This document shows, one piece after another, positions 1 to 10,800 of a stretch of 64,000 bases of DNA. Location: positions 186,001 through 250,000 of the forward strand of contig JAHRWA010000039.1 of assembly GCA_019090455.1 (NCBI GenBank). The letters run 5' to 3'. Origin of the DNA: Pseudomonadales bacterium (GTDB lineage: Bacteria; Pseudomonadota; Gammaproteobacteria; Pseudomonadales; DC-out160). Both the position numbers and the translations under genes were made by a program. The notes beneath the pieces were generated by a model, which saw only the letters and a program-made list of their open reading frames with translations, did not search any database and was not told the DNA's origin. Position 1 is the first letter of the stretch. Each line of letters begins with the position of its first letter.

Positions 1-1575
1 AGTAACAAACAACAATTGATATTGCGCATGGAACAACGCACTTTCCATAATTAACTGCTCTGTTTCAACCATTCCAAATCTAAACCCATTATCAGCATTC
101 GGAATTTCAAAAGCTCGGAGAAAAACAATTTGCGGTTTTCGTTTGAAAAAATATCCTAAATCATACTGCTTACTCGTATGATGGCCTGGGCTCAAACCAA
201 TCACCCGATCTGTCAAACCCGCCATATCATAAACATTAGCATCGGTTAAATACCCTAATTTCCCTATATCCACCATGCCAACACTTCTCGCTCCTACATC
301 TTTAACGAACTGTATTCGATAATCGTTTTCATAGTTGATGGTGAAGGCGGTACTCGTTGCGACTCTCGCTAGATAATGATTCTCCTTATGACATATTCCA
401 ACAAAAACACCAAAAGTCAGGCTAAGAATCAAGGTTATCGCTAACTTATGCTCCGTTTTTCTCTCTCTACTCTTTCCCGGATTACCCTCATTTTTCCCAG
501 TGTTTTCATCTTCCGGCAACTCTTTCACTTGCGACTTATATTTCACTTGCAAAAAGCTGGCGGAAACAAAATAACTGATACCAGATGCCGCCAGAATAAA
601 AAAGGTCATGGCAGGCATTAAGAAGCGATAAGATGACATCCAATCGCCTCCCTCAAGTACAGGGGGAATAAACCACAGAAAACCTGACAACAACATTTGT
701 CGATGAAAAGCCGTACCGATATAACCTCCCGCTAGAGCAAACATTACCAATAAAATAAAAAAATGAGACTCTGACAAGGCACGATAGACATATTCAAAAC
801 CAAGACTGATAACCGGCTCCTTGGCGTAATAGGTATTCGGTAATATGTCACTGAATACCATCCAACGCACCAGTAATAAAAGACAGAATCCAAAAACAAA
901 ATAACAAGCCATAGGAAAAAAACGCTTAATACCCAAGAATATATTTCTCTCAACAAGCCAACACTGCACAGCGCCGACAACCATGAAAAAGGGCGTTTCC
1001 GGCCTCATCCAAGCGGTAAGAAAAAAAAGAAAAAACAAATAACTTTGATAACTCAGATTGTATGTCGGCGACTTCAAAAAGGCTTCTGTACACAACACGA
1101 GAAGAAATATATACAGCATTTGCTCCATTCCCGTTGCTGCGTAATAGACAAAACTCGGTAATAGTGCAGCCATCACAACGACACCCAAAGCCCATTGGCT
1201 GGTGGCATACCGTTGTACTGTTTCCGAAATACGCCATATCGTAAGCATAAATACAGATACACCAAGAACAACTGAAATAATCAGAATATTGTGCGACCCG
1301 AATAACACACCGAACCCCGCCAACAATAGAAGCCACAATGGTGAGGAAAAACCCTCAACAACGGCTCCTTGAGGGTTATAGACAAAACCAAACCCATCAA
1401 TCAGGTTTCGAGCATAACGGTAGGTAATATACGAATCATCAATTTGAAAAGGTAATATATTTAAAATATAAATACTGGCAAATAACAACGAGAAAATTAA
1501 AACTAAGAAAGAGATTTTTGGGTGAACTATGGCTACTAATTTTTGCTTTGCCAATTTGAACTGAAATTCTGACAT
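1..1575 (-). CDS. GT-C family polytopic membrane glycosyltransferase (AftB-like), C-terminus cut by window edge
   Basis: I translated the minus strand by hand from the ATG at 1575; it stays open for 525 codons to the left edge. The family transfers sugars from polyprenyl-phosphate donors on the outer face of the inner membrane. After a first membrane helix (about residues 21-42) comes the GT-C loop with Asp46-Asp47 in DDSYITYRYARNL. Then follow YNPQGAVVEGFSSPLW, RPE, PNTYYAKEP and GGDWMSSYRFLMP, the last two being hallmarks of this AftB-like family, with many hydrophobic helices between. VGMVDIGKLGYLTD and DMAGLTD fall in the soluble C-terminal part. It lies 83 nt downstream of the hydrolase gene on the same strand, so it may belong to the NRPS-PKS operon. 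Sugar and acceptor cannot be read from the sequence. Confidence 0.8.
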   Translation of the reverse strand, partial: MSEFQFKLAKQKLVAIVHPKISFLVLIFSLLFASIYILNILPFQIDDSYITYRYARNLIDGFGFVYNPQGAVVEGFSSPLWLLLLAGFGVLFGSHNILIISVVLGVSVFMLTIWRISETVQRYATSQWALGVVVMAALLPSFVYYAATGMEQMLYIFLLVLCTEAFLKSPTYNLSYQSYLFFLFFLTAWMRPETPFFMVVGAVQCWLVERNIFLGIKRFFPMACYFVFGFCLLLLVRWMVFSDILPNTYYAKEPVISLGFEYVYRALSESHFFILLVMFALAGGYIGTAFHRQMLLSGFLWFIPPVLEGGDWMSSYRFLMPAMTFFILAASGISYFVSASFLQVKYKSQVKELPEDENTGKNEGNPGKSRERKTEHKLAITLILSLTFGVFVGICHKENHYLARVATSTAFTINYENDYRIQFVKDVGARSVGMVDIGKLGYLTDANVYDMAGLTDRVIGLSPGHHTSKQYDLGYFFKRKPQIVFLRAFEIPNADNGFRFGMVETEQLIMESALFHAQYQLLFVT

Positions 1576-1658
1576 CACTCTATGCCACTTGGAAACTTTA
1601 GTCTCAATTGTTGGACCTCTTGTTTTGAATTATTAGATTCATTAAATAACTGACTCGC

Positions 1659-2501
1659 CTATCTGTTAACACCTTGAAAAAGTTTGAGATGTGTACTTGC
1701 CCAGTTCGCTATGGTAGAAATCAGCTGATCGCGATGGGCTTGGACTGGATAGAGGTGCATGGCATGAGGGAAAAAGACTTCATCACAGCAATCCGCTAGG
1801 TTTTCGATACCCGAAGCCCGCGCGTACTGCCCTACTTCATTGTATCGACTTAAGGCATGGCTGGTGAAAATGGCTAAAACTCTACCTCGTTTTTCCATAA
1901 TATAGGAGAAACACTGTTCTTCATCTTCTCGTGTTGGCTTATCGCGAAGCGACTCCATTTCTTCTGATGCCGCAGTTGTTGATGCGATATGTCGATAAAC
2001 AAACCGAGCAAATATGCTATGCATAGTTAGCCATTTATACGGATTACTTATTTTCCTGAACCAATTACGCATATAAAATCGATTGTCTCTTGATGATATA
2101 GGGTCCATCAATATTAACCCTTTTACGCAGGGTTCAAGCGCAGTTAATTTTATTGCATTATCGGCCCCCGAACAGAGTCCACCCAGAATAAAATCTTGCA
2201 CACCAAAACGTTTATACAATGCTTCCTTAATGAATCCCCAATCCAATGCTACCGATTCGCGATTATTTAAACCTAACCGTGCAGGCGTATCCCCTTTACC
2301 AGAAAGGTCCACTCGCAATACGATATAACCTAACTCCGCCAACTGCCGACCCAACAATACATTCAGTCGATATGGCTCTTCTCTATGCAATAATCCTGCG
2401 TTAAACAAGATAACGATGGGGGCATCCGCCATAGTTTCTGGTAAGGAAAGCATACCAAAGCCACGATTATTTTCGCCATACCGGAAAAAATCTTCCTTCA
2501 T
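1659..2501 (-). CDS. alpha/beta hydrolase, similar to exosortase-A-associated hydrolase 1
   Basis: A 280-residue cytoplasmic alpha/beta hydrolase without signal peptide. The nucleophile elbow is GGLCSGAD near residue 109, with Ser as nucleophile. A downstream Asp in ILMDPIS and a late His in FFPHAMHLYP could complete the triad. The pattern VLRVDLSGKGDT followed by GLC at the elbow resembles the hydrolases that travel with exosortase A loci. Here it is instead the fourth gene of an NRPS-PKS operon. Its ATG overlaps the stop of the preceding hydrolase-like gene by 4 nt (2498-2501), so the two are translationally coupled. Since the assembly line has no fused thioesterase, a role in releasing or proofreading carrier-bound intermediates is a reasonable inference, not shown. 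Confidence 0.75.
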   Translation of the reverse strand: MKEDFFRYGENNRGFGMLSLPETMADAPIVILFNAGLLHREEPYRLNVLLGRQLAELGYIVLRVDLSGKGDTPARLGLNNRESVALDWGFIKEALYKRFGVQDFILGGLCSGADNAIKLTALEPCVKGLILMDPISSRDNRFYMRNWFRKISNPYKWLTMHSIFARFVYRHIASTTAASEEMESLRDKPTREDEEQCFSYIMEKRGRVLAIFTSHALSRYNEVGQYARASGIENLADCCDEVFFPHAMHLYPVQAHRDQLISTIANWASTHLKLFQGVNR

Positions 2502-3286
2502 AACTTCAGGACCTTCTCTGCTATCGCTTCGAGAACCGGTTTAGGACTTAGCAAACTCACATCGAACATGGGCCAACCATAATCAAAATTCGTCAAGGTG
2601 CAGTTTGTATAGATATTGTTATCCAAACTATTCTCATACACGCTCGTACTACCGGTCCGAATCACTTGCGTATCTGCTTTATTCTCACAGCGCTTTGCAT
2701 CCAGAGTTAAACTCTCAAACCACATTTTGAAGTCATCACTGTACGAAAAAGCCTGATAGCAGGTATCTATTGAGCCACTATCGGTAGCATTATCTTTTAC
2801 AGTCTTAACGTTATAAATCTTTGCCAGTTCAATATGCTGCTGCTTGAGTTGTTGATTTAGCTCCTCAATATAATGAATATAATCTAGCCCCGAAGTAATG
2901 GGGTCCCAAAATACATATCGTGATATTTGATTATGTACACTCTGCGCCGCAATCGTCGCACCAAACCGCACGCCTAACAACGTCACGGATTCAGCCCCCG
3001 TCAGAGCCAGACCTTCTTCAATGCAATCATCCAAATCTTTAACCCATTGCCCACCTTCCACCTCCAACAGATTACCGAAAGACTCCCCCGTACCGAGATA
3101 ATCAAATCGAATGACATGCATTCCTTTGGAGGCGCAACCATTAGCGAGATCCACTAAGGCTTTATAGCAGCGACGATATTCATCGAACAGGGGAGGACAA
3201 ATGATTAACAATCTAGTCGAGGTGATCTCACTAGCAGAGTGATAACTCCCAAATAATCTTTCATTTGAAAAAAAAAATAATTCCAT
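2498..3286 (-). CDS. alpha/beta hydrolase-like protein without nucleophile serine (exosortase-A-associated hydrolase 2-like)
   Basis: A 262-residue protein with an alpha/beta-hydrolase N-terminal half: LLIICPPLFDEYRRCYKAL, then VIRFDYLGTGES. At the position of the usual G-x-S-x-G elbow it reads LLGVRFGA near residue 106, so the nucleophile serine is replaced by Arg. The exosortase-A hydrolase 2 family, as I recall it, also carries a GLR-type elbow, so the change may be a family trait rather than decay. No late catalytic His is obvious in the C-terminal third. It starts 62 nt after the second NRPS stop and overlaps the next hydrolase by 4 nt. It may act as a non-catalytic partner of that enzyme; this is inference. 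Confidence 0.7.
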   Translation of the reverse strand: MELFFFSNERLFGSYHSASEITSTRLLIICPPLFDEYRRCYKALVDLANGCASKGMHVIRFDYLGTGESFGNLLEVEGGQWVKDLDDCIEEGLALTGAESVTLLGVRFGATIAAQSVHNQISRYVFWDPITSGLDYIHYIEELNQQLKQQHIELAKIYNVKTVKDNATDSGSIDTCYQAFSYSDDFKMWFESLTLDAKRCENKADTQVIRTGSTSVYENSLDNNIYTNCTLTNFDYGWPMFDVSLLSPKPVLEAIAEKVLKL

Positions 3287-3348
3287 TTTATCTTAAGTTC
3301 TACTAAGTGTTTAGCCTGGCTAGACTGTCATTTAACTGGACTGAGACG

Positions 3349-6300
3349 CTATTGGAACAGGCGCCGCCAAAGGCTTTTCTTGCTTTTTGTCCCTTCTGGA
3401 TTGCCTGTCTTCTCTGGCTTTTCCTTCTCCACCGTAACGTCTAGTACTTTCACTGCTGGGTCTAACTCAGCCAAATACTTTTCGAAACTTGCTGCCAGTA
3501 TTTCTATGACACAATCATCAACTTGGGCTGAATCGTAATCAAAAACAGCTAATAATCCATCTGGCTGAATTCTAGTCCAAAATTCAACGGGATATTCTGT
3601 TTGTAACCGTGGTATATCAATTTGCCTTAATACTAGCTCAGCCAATTGTGATGGTCTAGTTCGAACATCCTGAAAACCAAAACTCACGGGGACAAAATCT
3701 ACAAACCCTTTTTTATCGTTGCCCGTATTTTCCACAATATCAGCAAACGTAATATCCTCGTGTCTCTGGAACTCCGAAAGTTGAGCCACAATGTTCTTAA
3801 GACTCGCAACGAAACCATCACCAGGAATTTGTAGTTTGCAGGGAACCGTTGATACGAAGCCACCGATCAATCCTATAACCTCCGCTGAATATCTTCCCGT
3901 CACCGGCAGACCAAGCGCAACATTACTCGTTTCCAATTGATCACTTAACGATTTCGCAAAAGCCGCAAACAATACTTCGTGTACTCGCAATTCGTTTGAA
4001 TCACAAAATAGCTCAATATTTTGCAATGTCTCTCGACTGAGGTTGAACACCTGACGCTGACAACCTCCTTTTTCCGCCTTTGATCGAATCAAAGGCATCG
4101 TAGCCACCTCTTCAGAAGCAGACGATTGATGAAAGTGCATCACCTCATCGCTAACCTTTCGCTGTCGACTCCAATGTGCATAATCACGATATTCCAATGT
4201 GTGCTGAGAAATCGACGATGCAGTATTTGCAATACTGGATAAATAAAATGCCTCCAGGTTATTGAGAAAAATATCGAAAGACCAACCATCAAAAATAAGC
4301 TGATGAGGCACTAGTAGTAAACAATGTTTTTGCTCAGCAAGTTTATACAACCTCACTCTGCATAGGAGACTGTTGATGGGTTCAAACGCCGTCGCGGATA
4401 CCTGTTCTGCATCTGCCGTCGCGGTAGCAAGAGGATCTACAGAATCACTCACATCCACAACCTCTAACATCGCAATTTCTGTCATGCGTTTGAGCTGTAA
4501 GTGATAGCCCCCTTCATTCTTTACCACCACCGTTCGCAGAGCCGTTTGATACTCAAACACTCGCTCGATACTTTTGCGAAATGCACTGAGCTGTAAGTCA
4601 CCCTCTAGCAACCATGCGGCGGGCAAATTATGACAAGTGGTCTCAGGAAAATCCAACTGACGCCGTAACATTCGCTCTTGATCATTACTGAGATCACGAA
4701 CAGCCGTACTGCTTAACGCCACTGGCCCCTGCACTGTCACCCTCTCTTGCGCTTTATTATTCGCTATTCTCTCGGCGAGTACAGACAAGGGGTGAGCGAC
4801 GATTTCAGCGGGCGTTAATCGAAATCCCGTTTCGGCGTCGATTCTTCGAATAGATTCCAACGCTAATAGCGAGTGTCCGCCGATATCAAAAAAACGATCA
4901 TCGCGTCCAATCGCGTTCTCTGGCTTAATCAGATCAGTCCAAATACTCGCAATGGTTTTTTCGAGCGGGCTATCCAATCCGCTTTTCGACAACAAAGTGG
5001 ATGCATTAAGTTCAGGCTTAGGTAATGCTTTACGGTTTAATTTTCCATTGGGCAATAGGGGAAGTTCATCAACGCTTAATAAATATTGAGGCACCATATA
5101 GCCTGGCAGCAATTCTCTCAGCCTTTTACGAATGGCTATGGTTTGAAATGATTCGTTTTCTGCCGGTACACAGCAAGCAACGATTCTCACATCCAGTGGC
5201 GACGGCTCCCAAAGATACACAGCAGAAGCCTGAACACTGGCAATACTGACAATAGACTGCTCTATCTCGCCCAACTCAATACGATACCCCCGCACTTTGA
5301 CTTGATCATCCAAACGGCCCAAATGCTGTATTTCACCATTCGGTAAGGTTTTACCTAGATCCCCCGTCCGATACAAACGCCCCCACTCAGGATGATCAAC
5401 AAATCGATCACCAGTGAGATTAGCCAGATTATGATATCCCAATGTCACTCCCTTACCTGCGATACAGATTTCTCCTGGAACCGATAAGGGTAAAGGATTC
5501 AATGCGGCATCCAAAATATAAAGCTGAGTATTAGCAATAGCCTTGCCGACAGATATCACTTCATCACAACTGGTGATGCGCTTACAAGAGGACCACACCG
5601 TGGTTTCAGTGGGGCCAAACATATTCCACAATTCTTTAGAACGAGGTAATAACGCATCAACAAGATCAATCGGTAATGCTTCGCCACCACACAGCGTCCT
5701 AATTTTCGACGCTGTTTTCAGTGCGTCATCGCCCCAATCACTGGCCAGTAATATTCTCCAAGTCGCTGGAGTGGCCTGCACTATAGTCACTGACTCTTCA
5801 GCAATTAGATTCGCCAGTTTCTCTCCATCCTTTACTTCTTGTCGGCTAGCAATTACCGTCGTTGCTCCGCTAATCAACGGTAAGAAAAGCTCCAAAACAG
5901 AAATATCGAAAGAAAGCGTGGTCACTGCCAGCAAACGATCACCAGCCTCGCAACCCGGTTCTCTCGCCATACTCTCCAAGAAATTAATCATCGCACTACA
6001 GGGGACAAGGATGCCTTTTGGTTTACCCGTGGAACCCGAGGTATAAATCGTATAGGCCAAACGATCTGGATCGACCTCACCGCTATCAATCTCACACCCA
6101 TCCCTATCATCTAGATTAATAGTATCTAGATCAATATGCGTAACAGACGCGTCACGTATTCCTTTCGGAGCAGATGAATCTTCAATAACAAACGAGGCAT
6201 CCGAATCCTCTAACATATAAATCAAACGATCTGCTGGGAAATCAGGGTCTAGCGGGAGATAAGCCGCACCCAGTTTTAAAATGGCAAAAACGCTGAGCAG

Positions 6301-7872
6301 CATTTTTTCATTTCGCTCACAGCACAGCCCTACCACGCTACCTTCAACAATTCCCTGCGCGGCCAAGTAGGAAGCGTACTGATTAGATCGGTTATCCAGT
6401 TCGGCATAACTCAATCTTGACTCACCCGACACTATGGCTAATGCATCTGGGCTTGTTTTTACGCGCTGGCGAAAAGCCGAGATAACATCCGTGCATTTAA
6501 CGGGATATTCTGTGTCGTTACTCTTCAATAGAGTAGGCGGAACCGCTTTCGTCAAAACAATATCGTTCAACAGAACTTGCGGATTCGCAATCACCGTCTC
6601 TAGAATACTCTCTAGCGCCATCAGCCAAGTCTTTATGGTTTCTTCGCAAAACAATGCTGTGGAATAAGTTGCCTCAATCACCAAAGTATCGGGAGAAGGA
6701 ACGACATTCAAAAAAACCTCAAAACTCTCCGCCGCTCTCGGTACGGTACGCAGAGTTGCGCTCGCCTCACCAAAATCCAGAGGAGGCATCGCTTGATCGA
6801 TGTTAAAAATGCTACTAATAAGAGGCACTCGAGAACGATCTAGCACCAACCCTTCTAACAGTTTTCCAAACGTAAAGTTGGGATGTTCACTGGCGGTGAG
6901 TACTTCTTCTTTTACCCTAGTGACCAAATCGACAAATGAAGTCTCGCCATCTAATGAAACCCGTATAGGCAGTAACTGCACCATATGGCCTACCAAACTC
7001 AATTGCTTCATCGCCACCTGTCCGGCAATCGGCAAACCAACGACGATATCCTCATTTTGAGTTAGGCGATTCAGCAGAGCAAAATAACTCGCCATAATCA
7101 AATTCACTAGACTGGCTTTGAAACCCGCAGCGGCTTTAGGTAACGCTTTCGCCAATTCTGGGGAAACAGCGTAATCAAAGCGAGCAGCTTGAAAAGGTCG
7201 CGTTTGTGGCCGCCCCCAATCCAAGGGCAAGTCTAATACCGAAGGAAGGTCACGAAATTTCTCGCGCCAAAAATCAATATCAGTGTTCGCAATCTGCGCC
7301 GCATCTTGTTGTTCTGCGAAATCAAAGAAGGACGCGGCCTCGTTTCTTTTATTGGGATCGCCTCGATACAGTTCACTCAGCTGATTCAACAGCAATCCTA
7401 AGGACCAGCCATCACAAACAATATGATGAACCACAATAATCAACTCATAGACATCGGCTTCTAGCTGTTTCAACCAAACAAATAACAGCGGACCTTCTTC
7501 TAGATTCATCGGGGATATTGCAATATTTTGCCAAAGATCCGCGATCTCAAGTTTTTGTGTTGTTTCATCTAGGGAACGAAGATCTTCAAAATCGATTGTT
7601 AAATTCCGAGTCTCCTGCAAACACAATTCATCGCCTCGACGTGAAAAAGTGGCCCGTAGAATATCGTGTCTCTCAATCAACGTATCAAAACAGGCTTCAA
7701 GCCTTAACAAATCAAGGCTGCCTTTCACCGTGAGAGAAACCGCTTCATTAAATGCTGTATTGGCCACATCACTCATTTGAGCCGACGCGATAATTTCCTG
7801 TTGCGGGCCTGTGGTTGAACTGACTCGCAATATTTCTCCGCCAGCAAACGGATCGAACTCTTCTGTACTCAT
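3349..7872 (-). CDS. Non-ribosomal peptide synthetase, domains C-A(Gly)-PCP-C
   Basis: A 1507-residue NRPS. The first condensation domain has an intact HHIVCDGWS near residue 150. The adenylation domain carries TIYTSGSTGKPKG (about 606-620), NMFGPTETT (about 746) and NGKLNRKALP (about 943). Reading the specificity positions by hand gives DILQLGMVWK, very close to the known glycine code DILQLGLIWK. The carrier domain has FFDIGGHSLLALES near 995. A second condensation domain follows, but its active-site motif reads HQLIFDG near 1193, so the second, catalytic His is Gln. There is no thioesterase or reductase; the tail is short, Lys-rich and basic. The ATG overlaps the TGA of the upstream megasynthase (7869-7872), so the product should be passed directly between the two proteins. 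Confidence 0.93.
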   Translation of the reverse strand: MSTEEFDPFAGGEILRVSSTTGPQQEIIASAQMSDVANTAFNEAVSLTVKGSLDLLRLEACFDTLIERHDILRATFSRRGDELCLQETRNLTIDFEDLRSLDETTQKLEIADLWQNIAISPMNLEEGPLLFVWLKQLEADVYELIIVVHHIVCDGWSLGLLLNQLSELYRGDPNKRNEAASFFDFAEQQDAAQIANTDIDFWREKFRDLPSVLDLPLDWGRPQTRPFQAARFDYAVSPELAKALPKAAAGFKASLVNLIMASYFALLNRLTQNEDIVVGLPIAGQVAMKQLSLVGHMVQLLPIRVSLDGETSFVDLVTRVKEEVLTASEHPNFTFGKLLEGLVLDRSRVPLISSIFNIDQAMPPLDFGEASATLRTVPRAAESFEVFLNVVPSPDTLVIEATYSTALFCEETIKTWLMALESILETVIANPQVLLNDIVLTKAVPPTLLKSNDTEYPVKCTDVISAFRQRVKTSPDALAIVSGESRLSYAELDNRSNQYASYLAAQGIVEGSVVGLCCERNEKMLLSVFAILKLGAAYLPLDPDFPADRLIYMLEDSDASFVIEDSSAPKGIRDASVTHIDLDTINLDDRDGCEIDSGEVDPDRLAYTIYTSGSTGKPKGILVPCSAMINFLESMAREPGCEAGDRLLAVTTLSFDISVLELFLPLISGATTVIASRQEVKDGEKLANLIAEESVTIVQATPATWRILLASDWGDDALKTASKIRTLCGGEALPIDLVDALLPRSKELWNMFGPTETTVWSSCKRITSCDEVISVGKAIANTQLYILDAALNPLPLSVPGEICIAGKGVTLGYHNLANLTGDRFVDHPEWGRLYRTGDLGKTLPNGEIQHLGRLDDQVKVRGYRIELGEIEQSIVSIASVQASAVYLWEPSPLDVRIVACCVPAENESFQTIAIRKRLRELLPGYMVPQYLLSVDELPLLPNGKLNRKALPKPELNASTLLSKSGLDSPLEKTIASIWTDLIKPENAIGRDDRFFDIGGHSLLALESIRRIDAETGFRLTPAEIVAHPLSVLAERIANNKAQERVTVQGPVALSSTAVRDLSNDQERMLRRQLDFPETTCHNLPAAWLLEGDLQLSAFRKSIERVFEYQTALRTVVVKNEGGYHLQLKRMTEIAMLEVVDVSDSVDPLATATADAEQVSATAFEPINSLLCRVRLYKLAEQKHCLLLVPHQLIFDGWSFDIFLNNLEAFYLSSIANTASSISQHTLEYRDYAHWSRQRKVSDEVMHFHQSSASEEVATMPLIRSKAEKGGCQRQVFNLSRETLQNIELFCDSNELRVHEVLFAAFAKSLSDQLETSNVALGLPVTGRYSAEVIGLIGGFVSTVPCKLQIPGDGFVASLKNIVAQLSEFQRHEDITFADIVENTGNDKKGFVDFVPVSFGFQDVRTRPSQLAELVLRQIDIPRLQTEYPVEFWTRIQPDGLLAVFDYDSAQVDDCVIEILAASFEKYLAELDPAVKVLDVTVEKEKPEKTGNPEGTKSKKSLWRRLFQ

Positions 7873-10800
7873 GGACGACCTACTTCTGTTTTTCCAACTT
7901 CTGTTTTTTTAACTTCTAGGTTTTTTACTTCTAGGTACTTGCCTTTATTCTTGGGATCTTCCACAAAGTATGCTGGCTCCCCTTTCGCATTTTTCCCCAG
8001 TCGCGCACCAGGTGGTATCGGTGTTTCTTGCTGATCAAAATAGCTTTTAGCCGCAACACTATCCCCTTCAATCAAACCCATTCTGACCAGATGAGCAAGA
8101 GAGTTTTTAAACGCTTCGATTATTTTTCGAATATCTTTTTCGCTGTGCTCCGTAGTCAGAAAGTTAGGTCGGTATTGTTGAATATTAATCCCTTCATAGG
8201 TCATCATGGTGAAGAGTAAATGTCCCCAATGGGCATTAGCAGGCACCGACACGTAAAACAAAGAAGCAAATTCCTCGAGCTTAACCTCACACTTCATCTC
8301 ACTGATAAAAGCTTTCACTTCTGTTGCCATACTCTGAGTCTTGTCCGCTAACTGAGTATAAAGCGACGGGCCCAACTCCTTTATCTTATGCAGCACCGCA
8401 TTCGCGGCGGCTAAACTCAAAGGATGACGAACGAAAGTCCCTGCAAAAAATGTCACGCCGACCTCCGGTATGGAATCATCCCCGTACTGCCAAGTCCCAC
8501 CATCAAGGGCATCCATAAACTTCGCCTTGCCTCCGATTAACCCGATAGGAAACCCACCCCCCACAACCTTACCGTAGGTCGTCAAATCAGCGTCAATACC
8601 GAAGTACTCTCCAATCCCTCCCGGCGCAACTCGAAAGCCCGTGACCACCTCATCCAAAATTAGCGCTGTTTTATTGTCTTCCGTAATTTGACGCACCGAC
8701 TTTAAAAACTCACCATCATGATACTCGGGCATACGACTTTGTACTGGCTCAATCAGTACTGCCGCCAACTCCTTACCCAGAGATCTAATAATATCCAAAC
8801 TCTCATCATCCGCCCAAGGCAGGACTAGCATGTTATGCGTCATCTCCTTGGTGATTCCTGGCGCGGCCGGCAAAGCTTGATAGTCTCGTCCAGGACGATT
8901 AATCACCTCGTCAAATATCCCATGATAACTGCCTTCAAACATAACGATTTTACTGCGCCCTGTTACGGTACGTGCCAAACGTATCGCCCCCATCACCGCT
9001 TCAGATCCCGTACTGGCGAAGGTACAGCGCTCATTACCTGTCAACTCACAAAACAATTTCGCCACCTCACCCGCCAAGAGTGACTGAGGTCCAGTTTCAA
9101 CACCTTTATCCAGCTGTTGTTTAACGGCGTCAGTAATAAAGTCAGGGGAATGCCCAAAGAAAATCGGACCAAAACCATTGGCGGTATCAATTAACTCATT
9201 ACCGTCGATATCCCACAATTTTGAGCCTTTTGATCTCTCCGTCACGATGGGAAAAACGATTTCTTTCCACTCAGGATTAAACCCAGACACCGTTCGCGGA
9301 TCGGCTAAATGCTTTCGATGTTTTTGTGTCAGCGCTTTTGAGGAGGAAAACTTTTTCTCATAGTTCAACATCACCTCATCAATCCACTGCTTTTGCGCTT
9401 GGCTCAATGTCACCCCCACCTTCTCTCGGGTAATGCGAGTTCCCGGTGTATGCCTTGCTTTCCCTTTGGTCTCTACAGGTTTATCTAACTCGGCGGGCGT
9501 ATTCGTCAATGGTAAGTTTGATGATGATACGTTTGGTGATGACACGTTTGGTGATGACACGTTTGGTGATGAAAGAGTAGTTGGCGACAAGGTAGTAGCC
9601 GCCAGTTGCATCTGCATCACTTGCAATTGCGCTTGAATTAAATCGTGTATCGCATTGCCCGTCGCGCCTATCGGTTGCTGATTCACTATCGGCTGTGATG
9701 CTGGAGAGGGAGATACTGATGTTGTATCAGGTGTTTCTTGAATCTCAGCAGGTACACGCTCTGCAATAAACTCACTCAACTCCCCTAGACAAGTGTAATC
9801 TTCCACCAGATGACGAAAGGTAAGACCCACATCAAAACATCCATCAATCGCCGTCGCCGCTTGAGTCAGTAGTAACGAATCTAAACCCACTTCGCCAAAA
9901 TGCGTCTCTAGCGCCATGTCCATAAGATCATAACCCGTTACATCCTCAAACAATTCCTTAAGACGTTGTTGTACTCGTTGTAAGTGTTGCTCTCCACTCA
10001 TGGTGACTTCCGGTATTGTATTTGACGAATTTTTGGTTGATGTCGATTGATTTAAAGATGTTTCAGGCAATACGTTAGGCTGCGTTTGCCCCGGTTGCGC
10101 GGTGTTAGTAAGGCTTAACAATAAATTTTTCTGTTGTAATAACTGTTCTTGTAATAACTGTTCTTGTAATAACTGATTCTGAGATAATTCAGACGACTGA
10201 GGCGAAATTGTAGAATTAGGTTCCACTGCATCTAACCAATGAACCTCAGCTGCAAAAGCATATCCTGGTAAGCTTACCTTTTTCATTTGCTCAGATTGAA
10301 AATGCGCTTTCCAGTCTATGGGAAAACCTTTTACCCAGAGCTTATTGAGCCCCTGTAAGACTTCCATCCCATTTTCACGATTCACGCCATAATTCGGCAA
10401 GAGAGGAACACTAACGGTCTCACCAAGATTATCTTGAAAAGCCGCAAGCGATAACAAGGTACTGCCAGGTCCCACCTCCAACAACGCGAGGGAATAATCA
10501 CTATACTGATTTAATAGCGTTTTCATTGCAGACGAGAATTGCACCGTCTTTCGCAATTGATTTGCCCAATACTCCGAAGACATCGCCTCCTCAGCACTCA
10601 AAGTCAGACCCGTAGCCGTGGAGATAATAGGAATATTCGGCGCGTGACGCGCCACTTTATTAACCGCATCGCGAAATGGCTCCACGATAGGCTGCATCAT
10701 GTCAGAGTGAAATGCATGACTCGTCTTCAGTAAAGTCGAATCAATATCTCGTGAAATCAGTTTCTGTTCAAATGCCTTGAGATCCTTATTTGTACCTGCG

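Noticed and set aside
744-1336. Two overlapping open frames on the minus strand (744-980 and 950-1336)
   Set aside because: They are out of frame with the GT-C gene, which is open over the whole stretch and carries the family motifs; these are shadows.
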